From NCBI RefSeq assembly GCF_022811925.1, contig NZ_CP065511.1:4961001-5025000 (forward strand): a stretch of DNA of 64,000 nucleotides. Direction: 5' to 3'. This document shows positions 40,254 to 50,361 of the stretch, one piece after another. The notes under the pieces are model-generated. The model did no database searches. It saw only the letters and a list, made by a program, of their open reading frames with translations, and was not told the DNA's origin. Every line of letters begins with the position of its first letter. Within the stretch, counting starts at the first letter, position 1. The stretch is from Cytobacillus oceanisediminis. Lineage in GTDB: Bacteria; Bacillota; Bacilli; Bacillales; Cytobacillaceae. The position numbers were made by a program, and so were the translations under genes.

Positions 40254-40715
40254 TCAGCTTGGATCCAGCCTATAACTAAGCAGTTCAAAATCTGGCGTAT
40301 ACGTAAATGTTCCATAAATCATGCCCTGTCCATGAATCATATACTCCAAAATATGTGAATCTCCGGCAGCCATCGGCAGATTCTTAATCTCTGAAAACGG
40401 ATGCCAGCGAAGCTTGCCTTCCTCTGATTCATCCAGGTTCAGCCCATCAGAAGCTGTAGCCAGAAAAGTAAACATCATCCACTCCTGTACGACCTTATCG
40501 CCATCCTTCATGATGAACGTAAAAATTCCTTTAATATTCGGATTGCGCAGATAGATGCCTGTTTCTTCCCTGAACTCACGGATGCACGAGTCCCTCACTG
40601 ATTCACCAGGCTCCATCTTTCCGCCCGGAGCCACCCACCAGCCTCTTCTCGGCTTTTGTAAAAGCAATACTTTATCGTCTTTAAGTAACACACAGTTCGT
40701 GACTCGCTGCAACAC
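40254..40715 (-). CDS. Nudix hydrolase (YvcI-like, 8-oxo-dGTP diphosphatase type)
   Basis: Hydrolase of nucleoside diphosphate derivatives, 153 residues. A full Nudix box is visible (GGKMEPGESVRDSC followed by REFREETG), placed near the N-terminus after LLLQKPRRGWWVAPGG. It starts at GTG, with a TTG next to it; AGGTGA upstream suits either. First gene of the rapZ cluster. The exact substrate is not settled for YvcI-type enzymes; oxidised nucleotides or capped RNA are possible. Confidence 0.9.
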   Translation of the reverse strand: MLQRVTNCVLLKDDKVLLLQKPRRGWWVAPGGKMEPGESVRDSCIREFREETGIYLRNPNIKGIFTFIMKDGDKVVQEWMMFTFLATASDGLNLDESEEGKLRWHPFSEIKNLPMAAGDSHILEYMIHGQGMIYGTFTYTPDFELLSYRLDPS

Positions 40716-40887
40716 ATTTCACCTCTAATTTCCGAAATCATACCGCTGCCGCCTTTCCATGAAATCGCTTAAAGCACAGGCTGGCTAACGTTCTTTTCCT
40801 ATTCATTTCATTATACTATTTTTGTCTTAGAGCCACAATGAATACAGATTTCCAAAAAACATTCTTCAAAAGTTACAGTATTTTACG

Positions 40888-40919
40888 CAAAAAAAGAGCA
40901 CAGGCATATGCCTGTGCTT
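40888..40919 (-). terminator. Second terminator downstream of trxB
   Basis: A perfect palindromic stem, AGCACAGGCAT / ATGCCTGTGCT, followed on the minus strand by CTTTTTTTG. It lies between the GC-rich dispersed element and the nudix gene. Confidence 0.85.
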
Positions 40920-41060
40920 TAAAAAGGATTATATCTTTAAAAGGGGGTCAATTTCTATTCCTATATTACCCGAAATTTATTTCATCAAGGTTACAGGAGA
41001 ATTAAAACCACATGACTTTTTGTAAATCTTTTCAACCAGTGGCTATTTTTTCTAAGGAAC

Positions 41061-41180
41061 AAAAGCAGAAGCGCCTTGCTCACCCCCGACAAGCACAAGT
41101 CGAGCCGACCGGAAAGGTGTTTTTTCCTTTCTGGGCGGATTGGCCTGTGACCTCGAGGGGGTAGGCGCTGGAGCTAGACG
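41061..41180. repeat. GC-rich dispersed element (GGAGCTAGAC type), copy 2
   Basis: 120 bases beginning AAAAGCAGAAGCGCCTTG and ending GTAGGCGCTGGAGCTAGAC. The ends pair (AGCAGAAGCGCCT with AGGCGCTGGAGCT; CACCCCCGA with TCGAGGGGGT), giving one long imperfect hairpin with inner arms such as CCGGAAAGG / CCTTTCTGG. It matches the ends and the GATTGGCCT core of the element between gapA and pgk. It lies in the roughly 500-base gap between trxB and the nudix gene, flanked by two terminators. Confidence 0.85.
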
Positions 41181-41217
41181 TAAATAAAAGGCATACAATC
41201 CATAGGACCATATGCCT
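41181..41217 (-). terminator. trxB terminator
   Basis: AGGCATA / TATGCCT stem on the minus strand followed by TTTATTTACG, just after the trxB stop codon. Confidence 0.75.
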
Positions 41218-41224
41218 GCTCACA

Positions 41225-42181
<957 letters not shown>

Positions 42182-42301
42182 TCACTCCTTCAGTAATCAG
42201 AATTCCAGTATTTTACTAAACCACTCTATAAATACGTATTATAGTATGACCTTCTTACTGTTATCCTATAAAATTGGCTCGTGTTTCGTCCAAACATCTG
42301 C

Positions 42302-43801
42302 TCACTGAAGGCGTTCGTTCACCGATTTTACATATTTGCCCATCGTCGAAGCGGAAATGCCGTATCTCCCTGCAATTTTTGATTGGGAAACCTTTTCGTT
42401 TCGAAGCTTATGCCAGACATACTCAATTGCTGCAGCCCAGGCATTTTTGTTTTTTATATTCTGCCGGTTATTTGTCAATTCAGCAAATATAGTAAACCAC
42501 ATTAAATATAGTCCGGCTTCCACCGTGCCAATCGGATGGTAGTTTTCATAAAACAGTTCAGCTGTCTCATGTGCAGCCTGAACCTGGGCAGGCGCTTCCC
42601 GGTCAGTTTTCACAAAAGAAAGATATTCCTTCTCCATAGCTGAAAACTTATTGTTTCGCACAATTGCTTCAGACGTCAAAATTTCATCTCTTCTGCTGGA
42701 TACTGACGTAAGGAAAAGGCCGAATAGCCGCTCTTCGATATAGTCGCTTTCCAGCTTTTTTAGAATGGATGAATAATGGTCTTCAAAGCCGCTGCTGGTT
42801 ACTTTTTCATCGTTCCAGGGCTCAAATCCTTCTTTTTCCGGATTAATCTCGATGGCTTTCTTCCATGCCGATTTCGCCATCTCTTCACGGCCCGTGAAAT
42901 ATGCGGAATAGGATAGCCAGTAATAAAATGGTCCGTCCCCTTCAAAGCCTTTCTTTTGAAGCTTACGAAGCCATGCAAAGGCAGCCTCATACTCGCCGGT
43001 CAAAGCAAAAGTGGCACCAAGCTTGAACTGATGTTCAATTGAAAGCGGCTTAATTTTTTTCAGAGCCTCTTTCAACAAGCGCACCTGCCTGAAATCCCGC
43101 TCGTAAAAAGCAAAGACAAGCTTGTTGCACAGAGCGTGGAGATTACCCGGATTTTCTTCCAGCACCTTCTCTAAAATATCTGATGCCTTTTGCACTTCTC
43201 CAAGGTAAAAATACGCCAGGGCCAAATTGTTATATGCGGACCAATACTCCGGATACTCATCAATAACAGAGTTCAGGATTTCAACCGCTTTTGGAAAATG
43301 GCCGGACTCCAGCAATTCCCGTGCGTGTTCCTGCTTCGTAATCAGGTCATCCTGCTCGTAAAGCTCGTCATCCAAATCTTCCGCCTCAAGCGTCAGTAGT
43401 TCCAGCAGATCCTCTGTATCTTCTGTAAACTCTCCGTCCCGATCCAAATCCAGATACGTATTTGCATGCGTGTAAGCATCTTTGAAAAGGCCCAAATGAG
43501 CATAGTTGTTGGCAAGGAAATAATGGCATTCCACCATATCCTCATCAAGCTCCTCCAATATAATATGAAGCAGCTGATTCGACTCCTGATACTCACCCAT
43601 TTCTGAATGAACAATCGCAAGCTGGCAGATAATCATCGGTTCACCCGGCTCAAGCTGCATCGCCCGCATTAAATATTTCTTTGCTTTATGAAAATCCCTG
43701 CGGTGGTACGCCTTAATCCCTTTGGAAAAATAGTACTCACCATTCGGGATAAATGACAGTAACTTTCCCTTTTGGTGTCTAGCTTTAGAGTCTTTACTCA
43801 T
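42302..43801 (-). CDS. TPR-repeat protein with C-terminal helix-turn-helix (YvcD-like)
   Basis: A 499-residue cytoplasmic protein built of tetratricopeptide repeats over about residues 20-340 (typical units RRDFHKAKKYLMRAMQLEP, HFPKAVEILNSVIDEYPEY and AYNNLALAYFYLGEVQKA). An all-helical C-terminal region ends in a helix-turn-helix-like segment (QSKIAGRYGISASTMGKYVK). It lies directly before trxB as does YvcD in B. subtilis. Function unknown; protein-protein interaction, possibly with DNA contact, is inferred. TGGAGGATTTC before MSKDSKARH sets the start. Confidence 0.85.
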   Translation of the reverse strand: MSKDSKARHQKGKLLSFIPNGEYYFSKGIKAYHRRDFHKAKKYLMRAMQLEPGEPMIICQLAIVHSEMGEYQESNQLLHIILEELDEDMVECHYFLANNYAHLGLFKDAYTHANTYLDLDRDGEFTEDTEDLLELLTLEAEDLDDELYEQDDLITKQEHARELLESGHFPKAVEILNSVIDEYPEYWSAYNNLALAYFYLGEVQKASDILEKVLEENPGNLHALCNKLVFAFYERDFRQVRLLKEALKKIKPLSIEHQFKLGATFALTGEYEAAFAWLRKLQKKGFEGDGPFYYWLSYSAYFTGREEMAKSAWKKAIEINPEKEGFEPWNDEKVTSSGFEDHYSSILKKLESDYIEERLFGLFLTSVSSRRDEILTSEAIVRNNKFSAMEKEYLSFVKTDREAPAQVQAAHETAELFYENYHPIGTVEAGLYLMWFTIFAELTNNRQNIKNKNAWAAAIEYVWHKLRNEKVSQSKIAGRYGISASTMGKYVKSVNERLQ

Positions 43802-44302
43802 GAAATCCTCCATAAATGTTAGTAACTAAAGTAGTATATCACACGAACAAGCCTGTAGAGAAGGGAAGAAATGACAATACTATTTCCAGCCTTAATTTTT
43901 TATTGGAAATCTTATCGCGGTTATGTTTTAAAGGGTTATTGCGCTGATTTGGGGTGATGGTGTTCGGATCGGAAATATTCTGGCAGTTTGGCGGCGGATG
44001 ATAGCGGCGGCCTCTGTTAGTACCGGTGTGGGGGCTGTTGAGGAAATCTAATAAACTTCTGGATATATGAAGAGACCTCTTTTGATATTTTATAGAAGTT
44101 TAAGATATCAAGCTTTTCTGGAGATCCTTATCTGTAAGTGGAGTTTGGGATCTAGCTGCTGAAAATAAAGATGGCGACAGCCTGCAGTACTGGCGGTTTC
44201 CTAAATTGGGCTCCAGTAGTTGGTGAAGAAGCTGCCACCACATGCAATAAGGATTTTAGAATTAAAAATGGAAAGTGTTCTCTGTTTCCGGCTGCATTTC
44301 TC
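43802..44302. other. Non-coding left boundary of the hydroxyproline island
   Basis: About 500 bases without a translatable frame of note, between a core gene (YvcD-like) and the last gene of the catabolic operon. A short stretch around 43.95-44.04 kb is unusually rich in G on the plus strand. No terminator for the catabolic operon, transposase remnant or attachment repeat was recognised. Confidence 0.4.
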
Positions 44303-45766
44303 TTATATTACTTTCTTGCCTTTTGAATTGCTTTCTTTCACTTTCTCCTCCCAAAAATCAGCACCTTTAATGCCAAGTTTAACAGGATCGAAGACTGGTT
44401 CAATGCCTGCTTTCTTCTGTTCTTCATAATCTTTAAACACTTTTAAGGCTGTTTTAGTCAGGAATAGAATAGCGACTAAGTTAAGCCAGGCCATACTTCC
44501 GAAGCCAAAGTCTCCGAGCGCCCATAATAGGGATGCATTTTCGACACTTCCAAAGTAGATCATTCCTAAGAAAACAATCATTAAGCCTGCTTTAAGCCCT
44601 TTTAGATTTCTCTTTCTGCCAAGGTAAACGAGGGTTGTTTCAGAAATATAGTAGTAAGCCATTAGAGTTGTAAAGGCAAAGAAGAAGATAGCAATAGCAA
44701 CAAACAAGCTGCCAAACCCAGGGATAACGCTTTCAACGGCAGCCTGTGTCCACATTGGTCCAGCTTCAACACCTTGGATGTTTTCAACAATCGGCTGCTT
44801 TCCTTCTGGTGTAACGCTGTACATGCCGGTAATTAGAATCATAAGTGCAGTAGCTGTACAAACAATGATGGTATCAATATAAACAGAGAATCCTTGAACA
44901 AGACCTTGTTTTGCCGGATGGGATACATCTGCTGCGGCTGAACTATAAGTTCCTTCCCCTACACCAGCAACGTTAGAGAATACCGCTCTCTTAACGCCCC
45001 ATGCAATCGCTGCACCGATAATACCGCCAAACATTTCGTTTGCACCAAATGCACTTGAAATAATCAGCCAAAGCATTGCTGGAATTTCTGCTGCATTTGC
45101 AAATAAAAGAACGAAAGTGATAACCACATACCCTAAGGCCATGAAAGGGACAACCTTTTCCGCAACAGTAGCAATTCGCTTAACGCCGCCAAAAATAATG
45201 ATGCCAAGTAATACAACCAGAATGATTCCAGTGATGCTTTTATTGAGACCAATTGTGTTTTCGAACCCAACAGCAATCGTATTGGCCTGAATACCTGGAA
45301 CTAAAATTCCGTAGCAGATGGTAACAACAATCGCAACAAACACTGCGAACCATTTCATATTTAAACCTTTTTCAATAAAATAAGGAGTTCCGCCCCGGTA
45401 TTGATTACCATCTTTTACTTTATAGACCTGAGCAAGAGTGGATTCAATAAAAGCACTTGCTCCTCCTAATAAAGCCATGATCCACATCCAGAAAACCGCT
45501 CCCGGACCGCCAAATGCAATCGCAGTAGCAACCCCAGCAATATTTCCAATACCGACCCGGCCGGCTAAAGCCATTGAAAACGCCTGGAAAGAGGACACAC
45601 CCGACTCTGGGTTACCCTTTTCAAAAAGAAGTTTAATCATTTCCTTAAAATATCTAAATTGCACAAAACGTGTCATAATGGAAAAGAACAATCCAGCACC
45701 AAGCGCGAACGCTACCAACCCAAGACTCCAAACCATACCCGACGCTTTATTCACTAATTCTTCCAT
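44303..45766 (-). CDS. AgcS family sodium:amino acid symporter
   Basis: Sodium-coupled importer of the alanine/glycine:cation symporter family. 487 residues with about 10-11 hydrophobic helices and the family stretches GRVGIGNIAGVATAIAFGGP, FSNVAGVGEGTYSSAAADV and QGFSVYIDTIIVCTATALM. The AGGGGG site before MEELVNKA fixes the start over a longer frame. Known members carry alanine, glycine or glutamine. Its place at the end of a hydroxyproline catabolic operon suggests uptake of hydroxyproline, which is inference. Confidence 0.85.
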   Translation of the reverse strand: MEELVNKASGMVWSLGLVAFALGAGLFFSIMTRFVQFRYFKEMIKLLFEKGNPESGVSSFQAFSMALAGRVGIGNIAGVATAIAFGGPGAVFWMWIMALLGGASAFIESTLAQVYKVKDGNQYRGGTPYFIEKGLNMKWFAVFVAIVVTICYGILVPGIQANTIAVGFENTIGLNKSITGIILVVLLGIIIFGGVKRIATVAEKVVPFMALGYVVITFVLLFANAAEIPAMLWLIISSAFGANEMFGGIIGAAIAWGVKRAVFSNVAGVGEGTYSSAAADVSHPAKQGLVQGFSVYIDTIIVCTATALMILITGMYSVTPEGKQPIVENIQGVEAGPMWTQAAVESVIPGFGSLFVAIAIFFFAFTTLMAYYYISETTLVYLGRKRNLKGLKAGLMIVFLGMIYFGSVENASLLWALGDFGFGSMAWLNLVAILFLTKTALKVFKDYEEQKKAGIEPVFDPVKLGIKGADFWEEKVKESNSKGKKVI

Positions 45767-45857
45767 CTTATGCCCCCTATTCAAACTTTAATTTGTTAGT
45801 TCCGTCTCTTTTTTAATTTATAATATTAATAATTTTCAGACATATAAGTGTGTAAAA

Positions 45858-45885
45858 TGGGACAATGGAACAAAACGCTGTCCCA
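45858..45885. promoter_or_regulatory. Inverted repeat between symporter and aldehyde dehydrogenase genes
   Basis: TGGGACA and TGTCCCA, a perfect 7-bp inverted repeat 14 bases apart, in the 165-base gap before the symporter gene. Only a weak T tract follows on the minus strand, so it may be a partial terminator that lowers symporter expression, or a regulator site. Confidence 0.45.
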
Positions 45886-45931
45886 CTCCCATCCAATTAC
45901 ACAGGATTGATTGTTCAATTCTTCCTTATAA

Positions 45932-47428
45932 TTACTCAACATGCTTAATGTTAACAAATACACTTTTCACTTCCGTATAGTTTTGCAGGCCATATTCTCC
46001 ACCCATTTCGCGGCCAATTCCTGATTGTTTGTAGCCACCGAAAGGCATAGTTTCCCATTCAAGACCAAAATCATTAATCCAGACTGTACCTGATTGCAGC
46101 TTGCTTGCAATGTAATGACCCTTTTTCATACTTTCTGTCCAGACACTTGCAGCTAAACCATAGTCACTATCGTTCGCCCGTTTAATGACCTCATCAATCG
46201 TATCGAAAACGAAAATGGACATGACTGGACCAAAGATTTCTTCACGTGCAATAACCATATGATCTTGTACATCAGCAAAAATGGTTGGCTGTACAAAGTA
46301 TCCTTTTTCAAATCCTTTTTCGCCGCCTGCCATGATTCGCGCCCCTTCTTTCTTCCCTTGTTCAATATAATTAAGAACAGTTTGATGCTGTTTCGCTGAA
46401 ACAAGTGGGCCCATTTCCGTTTCGGGGTTCATTCCATCACCTAGCTTCATTGCTTCCGCCCGTTCTGCTAAGGCTTTTACTACATGATCATATATGTTTC
46501 TCTGTACAAATACACGTGTACAGGCACTGCAGTTTTGCCCATGATTGTACATCGTTCCGTTAAATACCCCTTCAATTGCTTCCTCAAGATTAGCATCTTC
46601 TAAAACAATGGCTGGCGATTTTCCGCCAAGTTCCAGCGTAACACCTTTAATTTGATCTGCAGCTTTTTTCATTACTTCTTTTCCGACAGCAGTTGATCCT
46701 GTGAAGGCTATCTTATCGACATCTTTATGTGCAGTAATTGCTTCTCCCGCAATCCTGCCCGTTCCAGGCACAATATTCACAACACCATCTGGAAACCCAG
46801 CTTCTTTGAATAGCTTTCCTGCGTAAAGAAGAGATAATGGTGTTTCAGTTGCCGGTTTAATCACAACCGTACAGCCGACTGCAAGTGCAGCTCCGAGCTT
46901 CCAGGCAGCCATGGCAAGCGGGAAGTTCCATGGAATAATTTGGCCTACAACCCCAACCGGCTCATGTACAGTATAGGTTACATAATTCTTTGAAACCTGA
47001 GTTGTTTTACCAAATATTTTTGTGGCCCATCCGGCGTAATATCTAAAATGCTGGATTGTTCCGTCGATATCATCTGCCAAAGCGATCTTGTAGGGCTTTC
47101 CGTTATCCAATGATTCCAGTTGTGCAAGTTCCTCTCGATTTTCTTCTAAGAGATCGGAAAATTTATAGATTAGATGAGAGCGTTCAGCGGCATCCATTTT
47201 TGTCCATTCGCCTTCATCAAATGCCTTTCTTGCAGCAGCTACCGCAGCGTTAATATCTTCCTCTTGCGCTTCACTTACTTCTGCAATGACCTCTTCGTTT
47301 GCAGGATTAACGACGGGAAACGTTTTACCACTAATCGCCGGTTCATAGTTACCGTTAATGTATAATCCTTTCACACCTTCCAAGAATTCTTGAACTTTTG
47401 GTTTCAAATTGTAATTTGTCGCTTGCAT
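45932..47428 (-). CDS. Aldehyde dehydrogenase, probably alpha-ketoglutarate semialdehyde dehydrogenase
   Basis: NAD(P)-dependent aldehyde dehydrogenase of 498 residues. It has the folding and catalytic motifs PWNFPLAMAAWKLGAALA, the general base in TLELGGKSP (Glu266) and the nucleophile in GQNCSACTR (Cys300), and the cofactor loop FTGSTAVGK. By sequence alone it is a general DhaS-like enzyme. In this operon the expected reaction is oxidation of 2,5-dioxopentanoate to alpha-ketoglutarate, the last step of 4-hydroxyproline breakdown. Confidence 0.88.
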   Translation of the reverse strand: MQATNYNLKPKVQEFLEGVKGLYINGNYEPAISGKTFPVVNPANEEVIAEVSEAQEEDINAAVAAARKAFDEGEWTKMDAAERSHLIYKFSDLLEENREELAQLESLDNGKPYKIALADDIDGTIQHFRYYAGWATKIFGKTTQVSKNYVTYTVHEPVGVVGQIIPWNFPLAMAAWKLGAALAVGCTVVIKPATETPLSLLYAGKLFKEAGFPDGVVNIVPGTGRIAGEAITAHKDVDKIAFTGSTAVGKEVMKKAADQIKGVTLELGGKSPAIVLEDANLEEAIEGVFNGTMYNHGQNCSACTRVFVQRNIYDHVVKALAERAEAMKLGDGMNPETEMGPLVSAKQHQTVLNYIEQGKKEGARIMAGGEKGFEKGYFVQPTIFADVQDHMVIAREEIFGPVMSIFVFDTIDEVIKRANDSDYGLAASVWTESMKKGHYIASKLQSGTVWINDFGLEWETMPFGGYKQSGIGREMGGEYGLQNYTEVKSVFVNIKHVE

Positions 47429-47448
47429 GTTCTCACTCCCTCAATATT

Positions 47449-48342
47449 TTAGTTTTTTACTGTTTCTAAACTTGCAAGCAGGTCTTTTAGCTTTTGATCT
47501 TCCTCAGATGATAGACCTAAACGAGGGTAACGGGCAGGTCCGCCAGCCTGGCCAGTTAATTCCATGGCTCTCTTCACAATTTGCACATACTTTCCAGATC
47601 CTTCAAGGAACGCGCACAGTGGTAAAATACGATCATTGATGGACCAAGCTTCTTCAAACTCACCGTTTTGAAAATGGGTATACATGTCTGTAACTAGCTT
47701 TGGCACGATATTTCCTGCAACAGAAATCCACCCAGTTGCTCCAACTAAGTAAGACTCCATTACAAGCTCTTCAGCACCGCAGAATACTTCAAAGTCTCCT
47801 TTTCCTTTTCTTGCAAGATCTCTTACCTTGCCAATTTCACCGCTTGATTCCTTAATGTGAGTCACATTTTCACAATCCTTGCCAATCTGAAGCATTAAAT
47901 CTGCGCTCATATTAACACCAGAAGTAAATGGGTTGTTATAAAGCATGATTGGAAGATTAACAGAGCTGGATACTTCTTTGAAATGATGGTAGATTTCATT
48001 TTCCTTTGGCTTCATGTAATAAGGGTTAATGATTAGAGCACCATCCGCTCCGTGTACTTCAGCTTGCTTTGTATACTCGATTGTTTCCCTTGTTGTTTCA
48101 GCAGCAGTACCCACAATAACAGGGATGCGGCCGCCTGCTTCCTTCATGACAGTTTCTACCATCTGGTATTTTTCTTCTCTTGATAGACTGACAAATTCAC
48201 CAGTACTCCCATTGATGACGATACCTGCCACACCTTGATCCACAAAGTAATTAACATTATTCTTTACTCCGCCCCAATCAATTTCTTGCTCCTGTGTCAT
48301 TGGTGTAATTAATACTGGATAAGCTCCTCTAATTGTAGTCAT
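47449..48342 (-). CDS. DapA-family lyase, probably 1-pyrroline-4-hydroxy-2-carboxylate deaminase
   Basis: Class I aldolase-like TIM barrel of the DHDPS/NAL family, 297 residues. It has the pyruvate-binding GSTGEF loop, the conserved Tyr135 (MLYNNP) and the Schiff-base Lys164 (THIKESSG). It is not the biosynthetic DapA, because it is enclosed by hydroxyproline genes. There, this family removes ammonia and water from pyrroline-4-hydroxy-2-carboxylate to give 2,5-dioxopentanoate. Third-last gene of the leftward operon. Confidence 0.88.
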   Translation of the reverse strand: MTTIRGAYPVLITPMTQEQEIDWGGVKNNVNYFVDQGVAGIVINGSTGEFVSLSREEKYQMVETVMKEAGGRIPVIVGTAAETTRETIEYTKQAEVHGADGALIINPYYMKPKENEIYHHFKEVSSSVNLPIMLYNNPFTSGVNMSADLMLQIGKDCENVTHIKESSGEIGKVRDLARKGKGDFEVFCGAEELVMESYLVGATGWISVAGNIVPKLVTDMYTHFQNGEFEEAWSINDRILPLCAFLEGSGKYVQIVKRAMELTGQAGGPARYPRLGLSSEEDQKLKDLLASLETVKN

Positions 48343-48373
48343 TTTAATTTTCCTCCCTATATTTAATAGTTTT

Positions 48374-49327
48374 TTATTTTAATAAAAACCCTGCGAATAA
48401 TGGATCTGTCGGGTCTAATACATATGTCTGCATACCCGTAATAAATCCGCGGGCTGAAAAACTAAACTCGTAACCGGCTTCAAATTGTGCTGAAAGCTCG
48501 GCTGTCAATTTGCCGTTGAAAATGCTTTCATTTTCAATTGGGCCATTAACAGATATATCACCATTTTCTATTAAATAGCTGCAACAGGCAGCTAGAGTTC
48601 CAAATCCCGGAGAACGCACAATATAACGATCCGGACGGAAGGTTACCGTTTTGATTTTGCCTACACTTTTTTGCGAATGATCCATCAAGATCACTCTGCT
48701 GAAAGCATGGTTGCCTTCTAAGGCTTCAATCACCTTTTGCCCCCATTGATTAATGACTGGAAGGTCCTCCATCTCAATCTCAAAAGGCAGCTCTGCTTTA
48801 TCAAAAATCGCATAAAGATGATCGGCTTGGACTAGAGATACTTCTGTCTTTAAATCTAAATAAGATACTGGCACATTGGTTTGCACAACCTGGCATGGCT
48901 CGCTTTTTAATTTAACTAATTTCACTTCATCATCTTTCATAGTTGCAGCAACACCAATAACACCGCTGATTGTTTCAATTCTGTATTCATTTGAGGACTT
49001 GGCCTTTAATTGGCCACACTCTAACAATGCGGTTATGACAGCAACGATTCCGCCATATTGCATCGGAACGGTTCCGTTATGATCGAAAAAAATAACAGCT
49101 GCATCGGCTTCGCTTTTAAAAGGTGGAACGACCAAACAACCCATCAGTCCAGCAAATCCGCGGGGCTCATTTAAAAGAAATTTAATTTCCTCCTCATAAG
49201 CAAGCGAAAATTGCTCATTTAGCTCCTGTATACTTTTATAATGAATAAGTGGTCCATCCTTAATAATGCGATATGCCTCACCTGCTACGTGTACATCAGT
49301 TGCTGTGTAAGACTTTTGAATTTTCAT
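48374..49327 (-). CDS. Proline racemase family protein lacking both catalytic cysteines
   Basis: A 317-residue member of the proline racemase / hydroxyproline epimerase fold (TATDVHVAGEAYRII, FLLNEPRGFAGLMGCLVVPP, TGMQTYVLDP). Compared with the neighbouring epimerase, the first active-site Cys (MCGHDTIG) is replaced by Gln90 (MQYGGIVA) and the second (SPCGTGTS) by Gly241 (SPGFGTLA), so the usual two-base racemisation is not possible. Options are a hydroxyproline dehydratase-like or other isomerase activity, or a non-catalytic partner of the epimerase. Its start overlaps the epimerase stop (ATGA), implying tight co-expression. Confidence 0.8.
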   Translation of the reverse strand: MKIQKSYTATDVHVAGEAYRIIKDGPLIHYKSIQELNEQFSLAYEEEIKFLLNEPRGFAGLMGCLVVPPFKSEADAAVIFFDHNGTVPMQYGGIVAVITALLECGQLKAKSSNEYRIETISGVIGVAATMKDDEVKLVKLKSEPCQVVQTNVPVSYLDLKTEVSLVQADHLYAIFDKAELPFEIEMEDLPVINQWGQKVIEALEGNHAFSRVILMDHSQKSVGKIKTVTFRPDRYIVRSPGFGTLAACCSYLIENGDISVNGPIENESIFNGKLTAELSAQFEAGYEFSFSARGFITGMQTYVLDPTDPLFAGFLLK

Positions 49328-50361
49328 TTCACATCCTCCATTTCATGTTCCATTGGGGGAATAAGTAAGAAGCCTTCTTTAAGCGGGTCTTCCTCGTTAT
49401 AAAAGAACCGGTGCATTCCCATTAGCCATGCTGAACCAATGATTCTTGTAATAACGGCCTCTACACCCTGAACATCTGTTGATTCAAGGACTTCTCCGCG
49501 GAATAAAGAGCCAACAATACTCTCATGTACAAATTCTTCTTTGATACCTATCTCCTTTTTGGAATAGAGGACAGATAATTTAGCCGAAGTACCTGTACCG
49601 CATGGTGAACGATCAATCCCGCCTGGAGGGACAATAACCGTATTTTTCACATCTGCTTCTTCATGGGTTGGCTCAGTGAAAAACTCAATATGGGTCAAAC
49701 CGCGAATAAATGGATATTGCGGATGAACGACATCCGTTTTTTCGTTAATTGTATTTCTGATTTTGATAGCCTTTTCAATGATTTTTGAGGCATTCTCCGG
49801 TGTCAGTTCTAATCCAACTGATTGGGCATCAATGATTCCATAGAAGTTGCCCCCATAAGCAATATCTGCATCGACGATTCCAATTCCCTCAACATCAACA
49901 GAGACACTCTTTAACAGGAAGGCAGGGACATTACAGAAGGAAACCTCTTTTGCTTTTCCGTGCTCTACCTTAATCTCTGCCTTAACAAGGCCGGCTGGTG
50001 TATCAATTTTTATCGAAGTAACTGGCTCTTGAACAGGGATTAGCCCCGCTTCAACTAATGCTGTACAAACACCGATTGTGTCATGGCCACACATCGGCAA
50101 ATAGCCGCCGGTTTCGATATATATAACACCGATATCAGCTTCCGGATGACATGGATCTGTCAAAAGTACTCCTGACATTACGTCATGTCCTCTTGGTTCA
50201 TTCATTAGCAGCTTACGAATCCAGTCATATTCCTTTTGCATATGAAGCATTTTTTCGGACATTGTCGCTCCTTTTAGCTCTGGGAGTCCACTAATCAATG
50301 TCCTTGTCGGATTTCCGCCCGTGTGTGTATCAATGGTTGTAAAAACTCGATTTGCTTTCAT
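49324..50361 (-). CDS. 4-hydroxyproline 2-epimerase (proline racemase family)
   Basis: Converts trans-4-hydroxy-L-proline to cis-4-hydroxy-D-proline without a cofactor. 345 residues with both catalytic cysteines, Cys91 in MCGHDTIG and Cys254 in SPCGTGTSA, and the N-terminal DTHTGGNPTR. The context (D-amino-acid dehydrogenase, deaminase, semialdehyde dehydrogenase) favours hydroxyproline over proline as substrate. It overlaps the upstream oxidoreductase by one base and the downstream paralog by four, so the three are translated as a unit. Confidence 0.9.
   Translation of the reverse strand: MKANRVFTTIDTHTGGNPTRTLISGLPELKGATMSEKMLHMQKEYDWIRKLLMNEPRGHDVMSGVLLTDPCHPEADIGVIYIETGGYLPMCGHDTIGVCTALVEAGLIPVQEPVTSIKIDTPAGLVKAEIKVEHGKAKEVSFCNVPAFLLKSVSVDVEGIGIVDADIAYGGNFYGIIDAQSVGLELTPENASKIIEKAIKIRNTINEKTDVVHPQYPFIRGLTHIEFFTEPTHEEADVKNTVIVPPGGIDRSPCGTGTSAKLSVLYSKKEIGIKEEFVHESIVGSLFRGEVLESTDVQGVEAVITRIIGSAWLMGMHRFFYNEEDPLKEGFLLIPPMEHEMEDVK

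Noticed and set aside
43802..44302. Insertion sequence or integrase remnant at the island edge
   Set aside because: No transposase-like frame, terminal inverted repeats or target duplication could be recognised.
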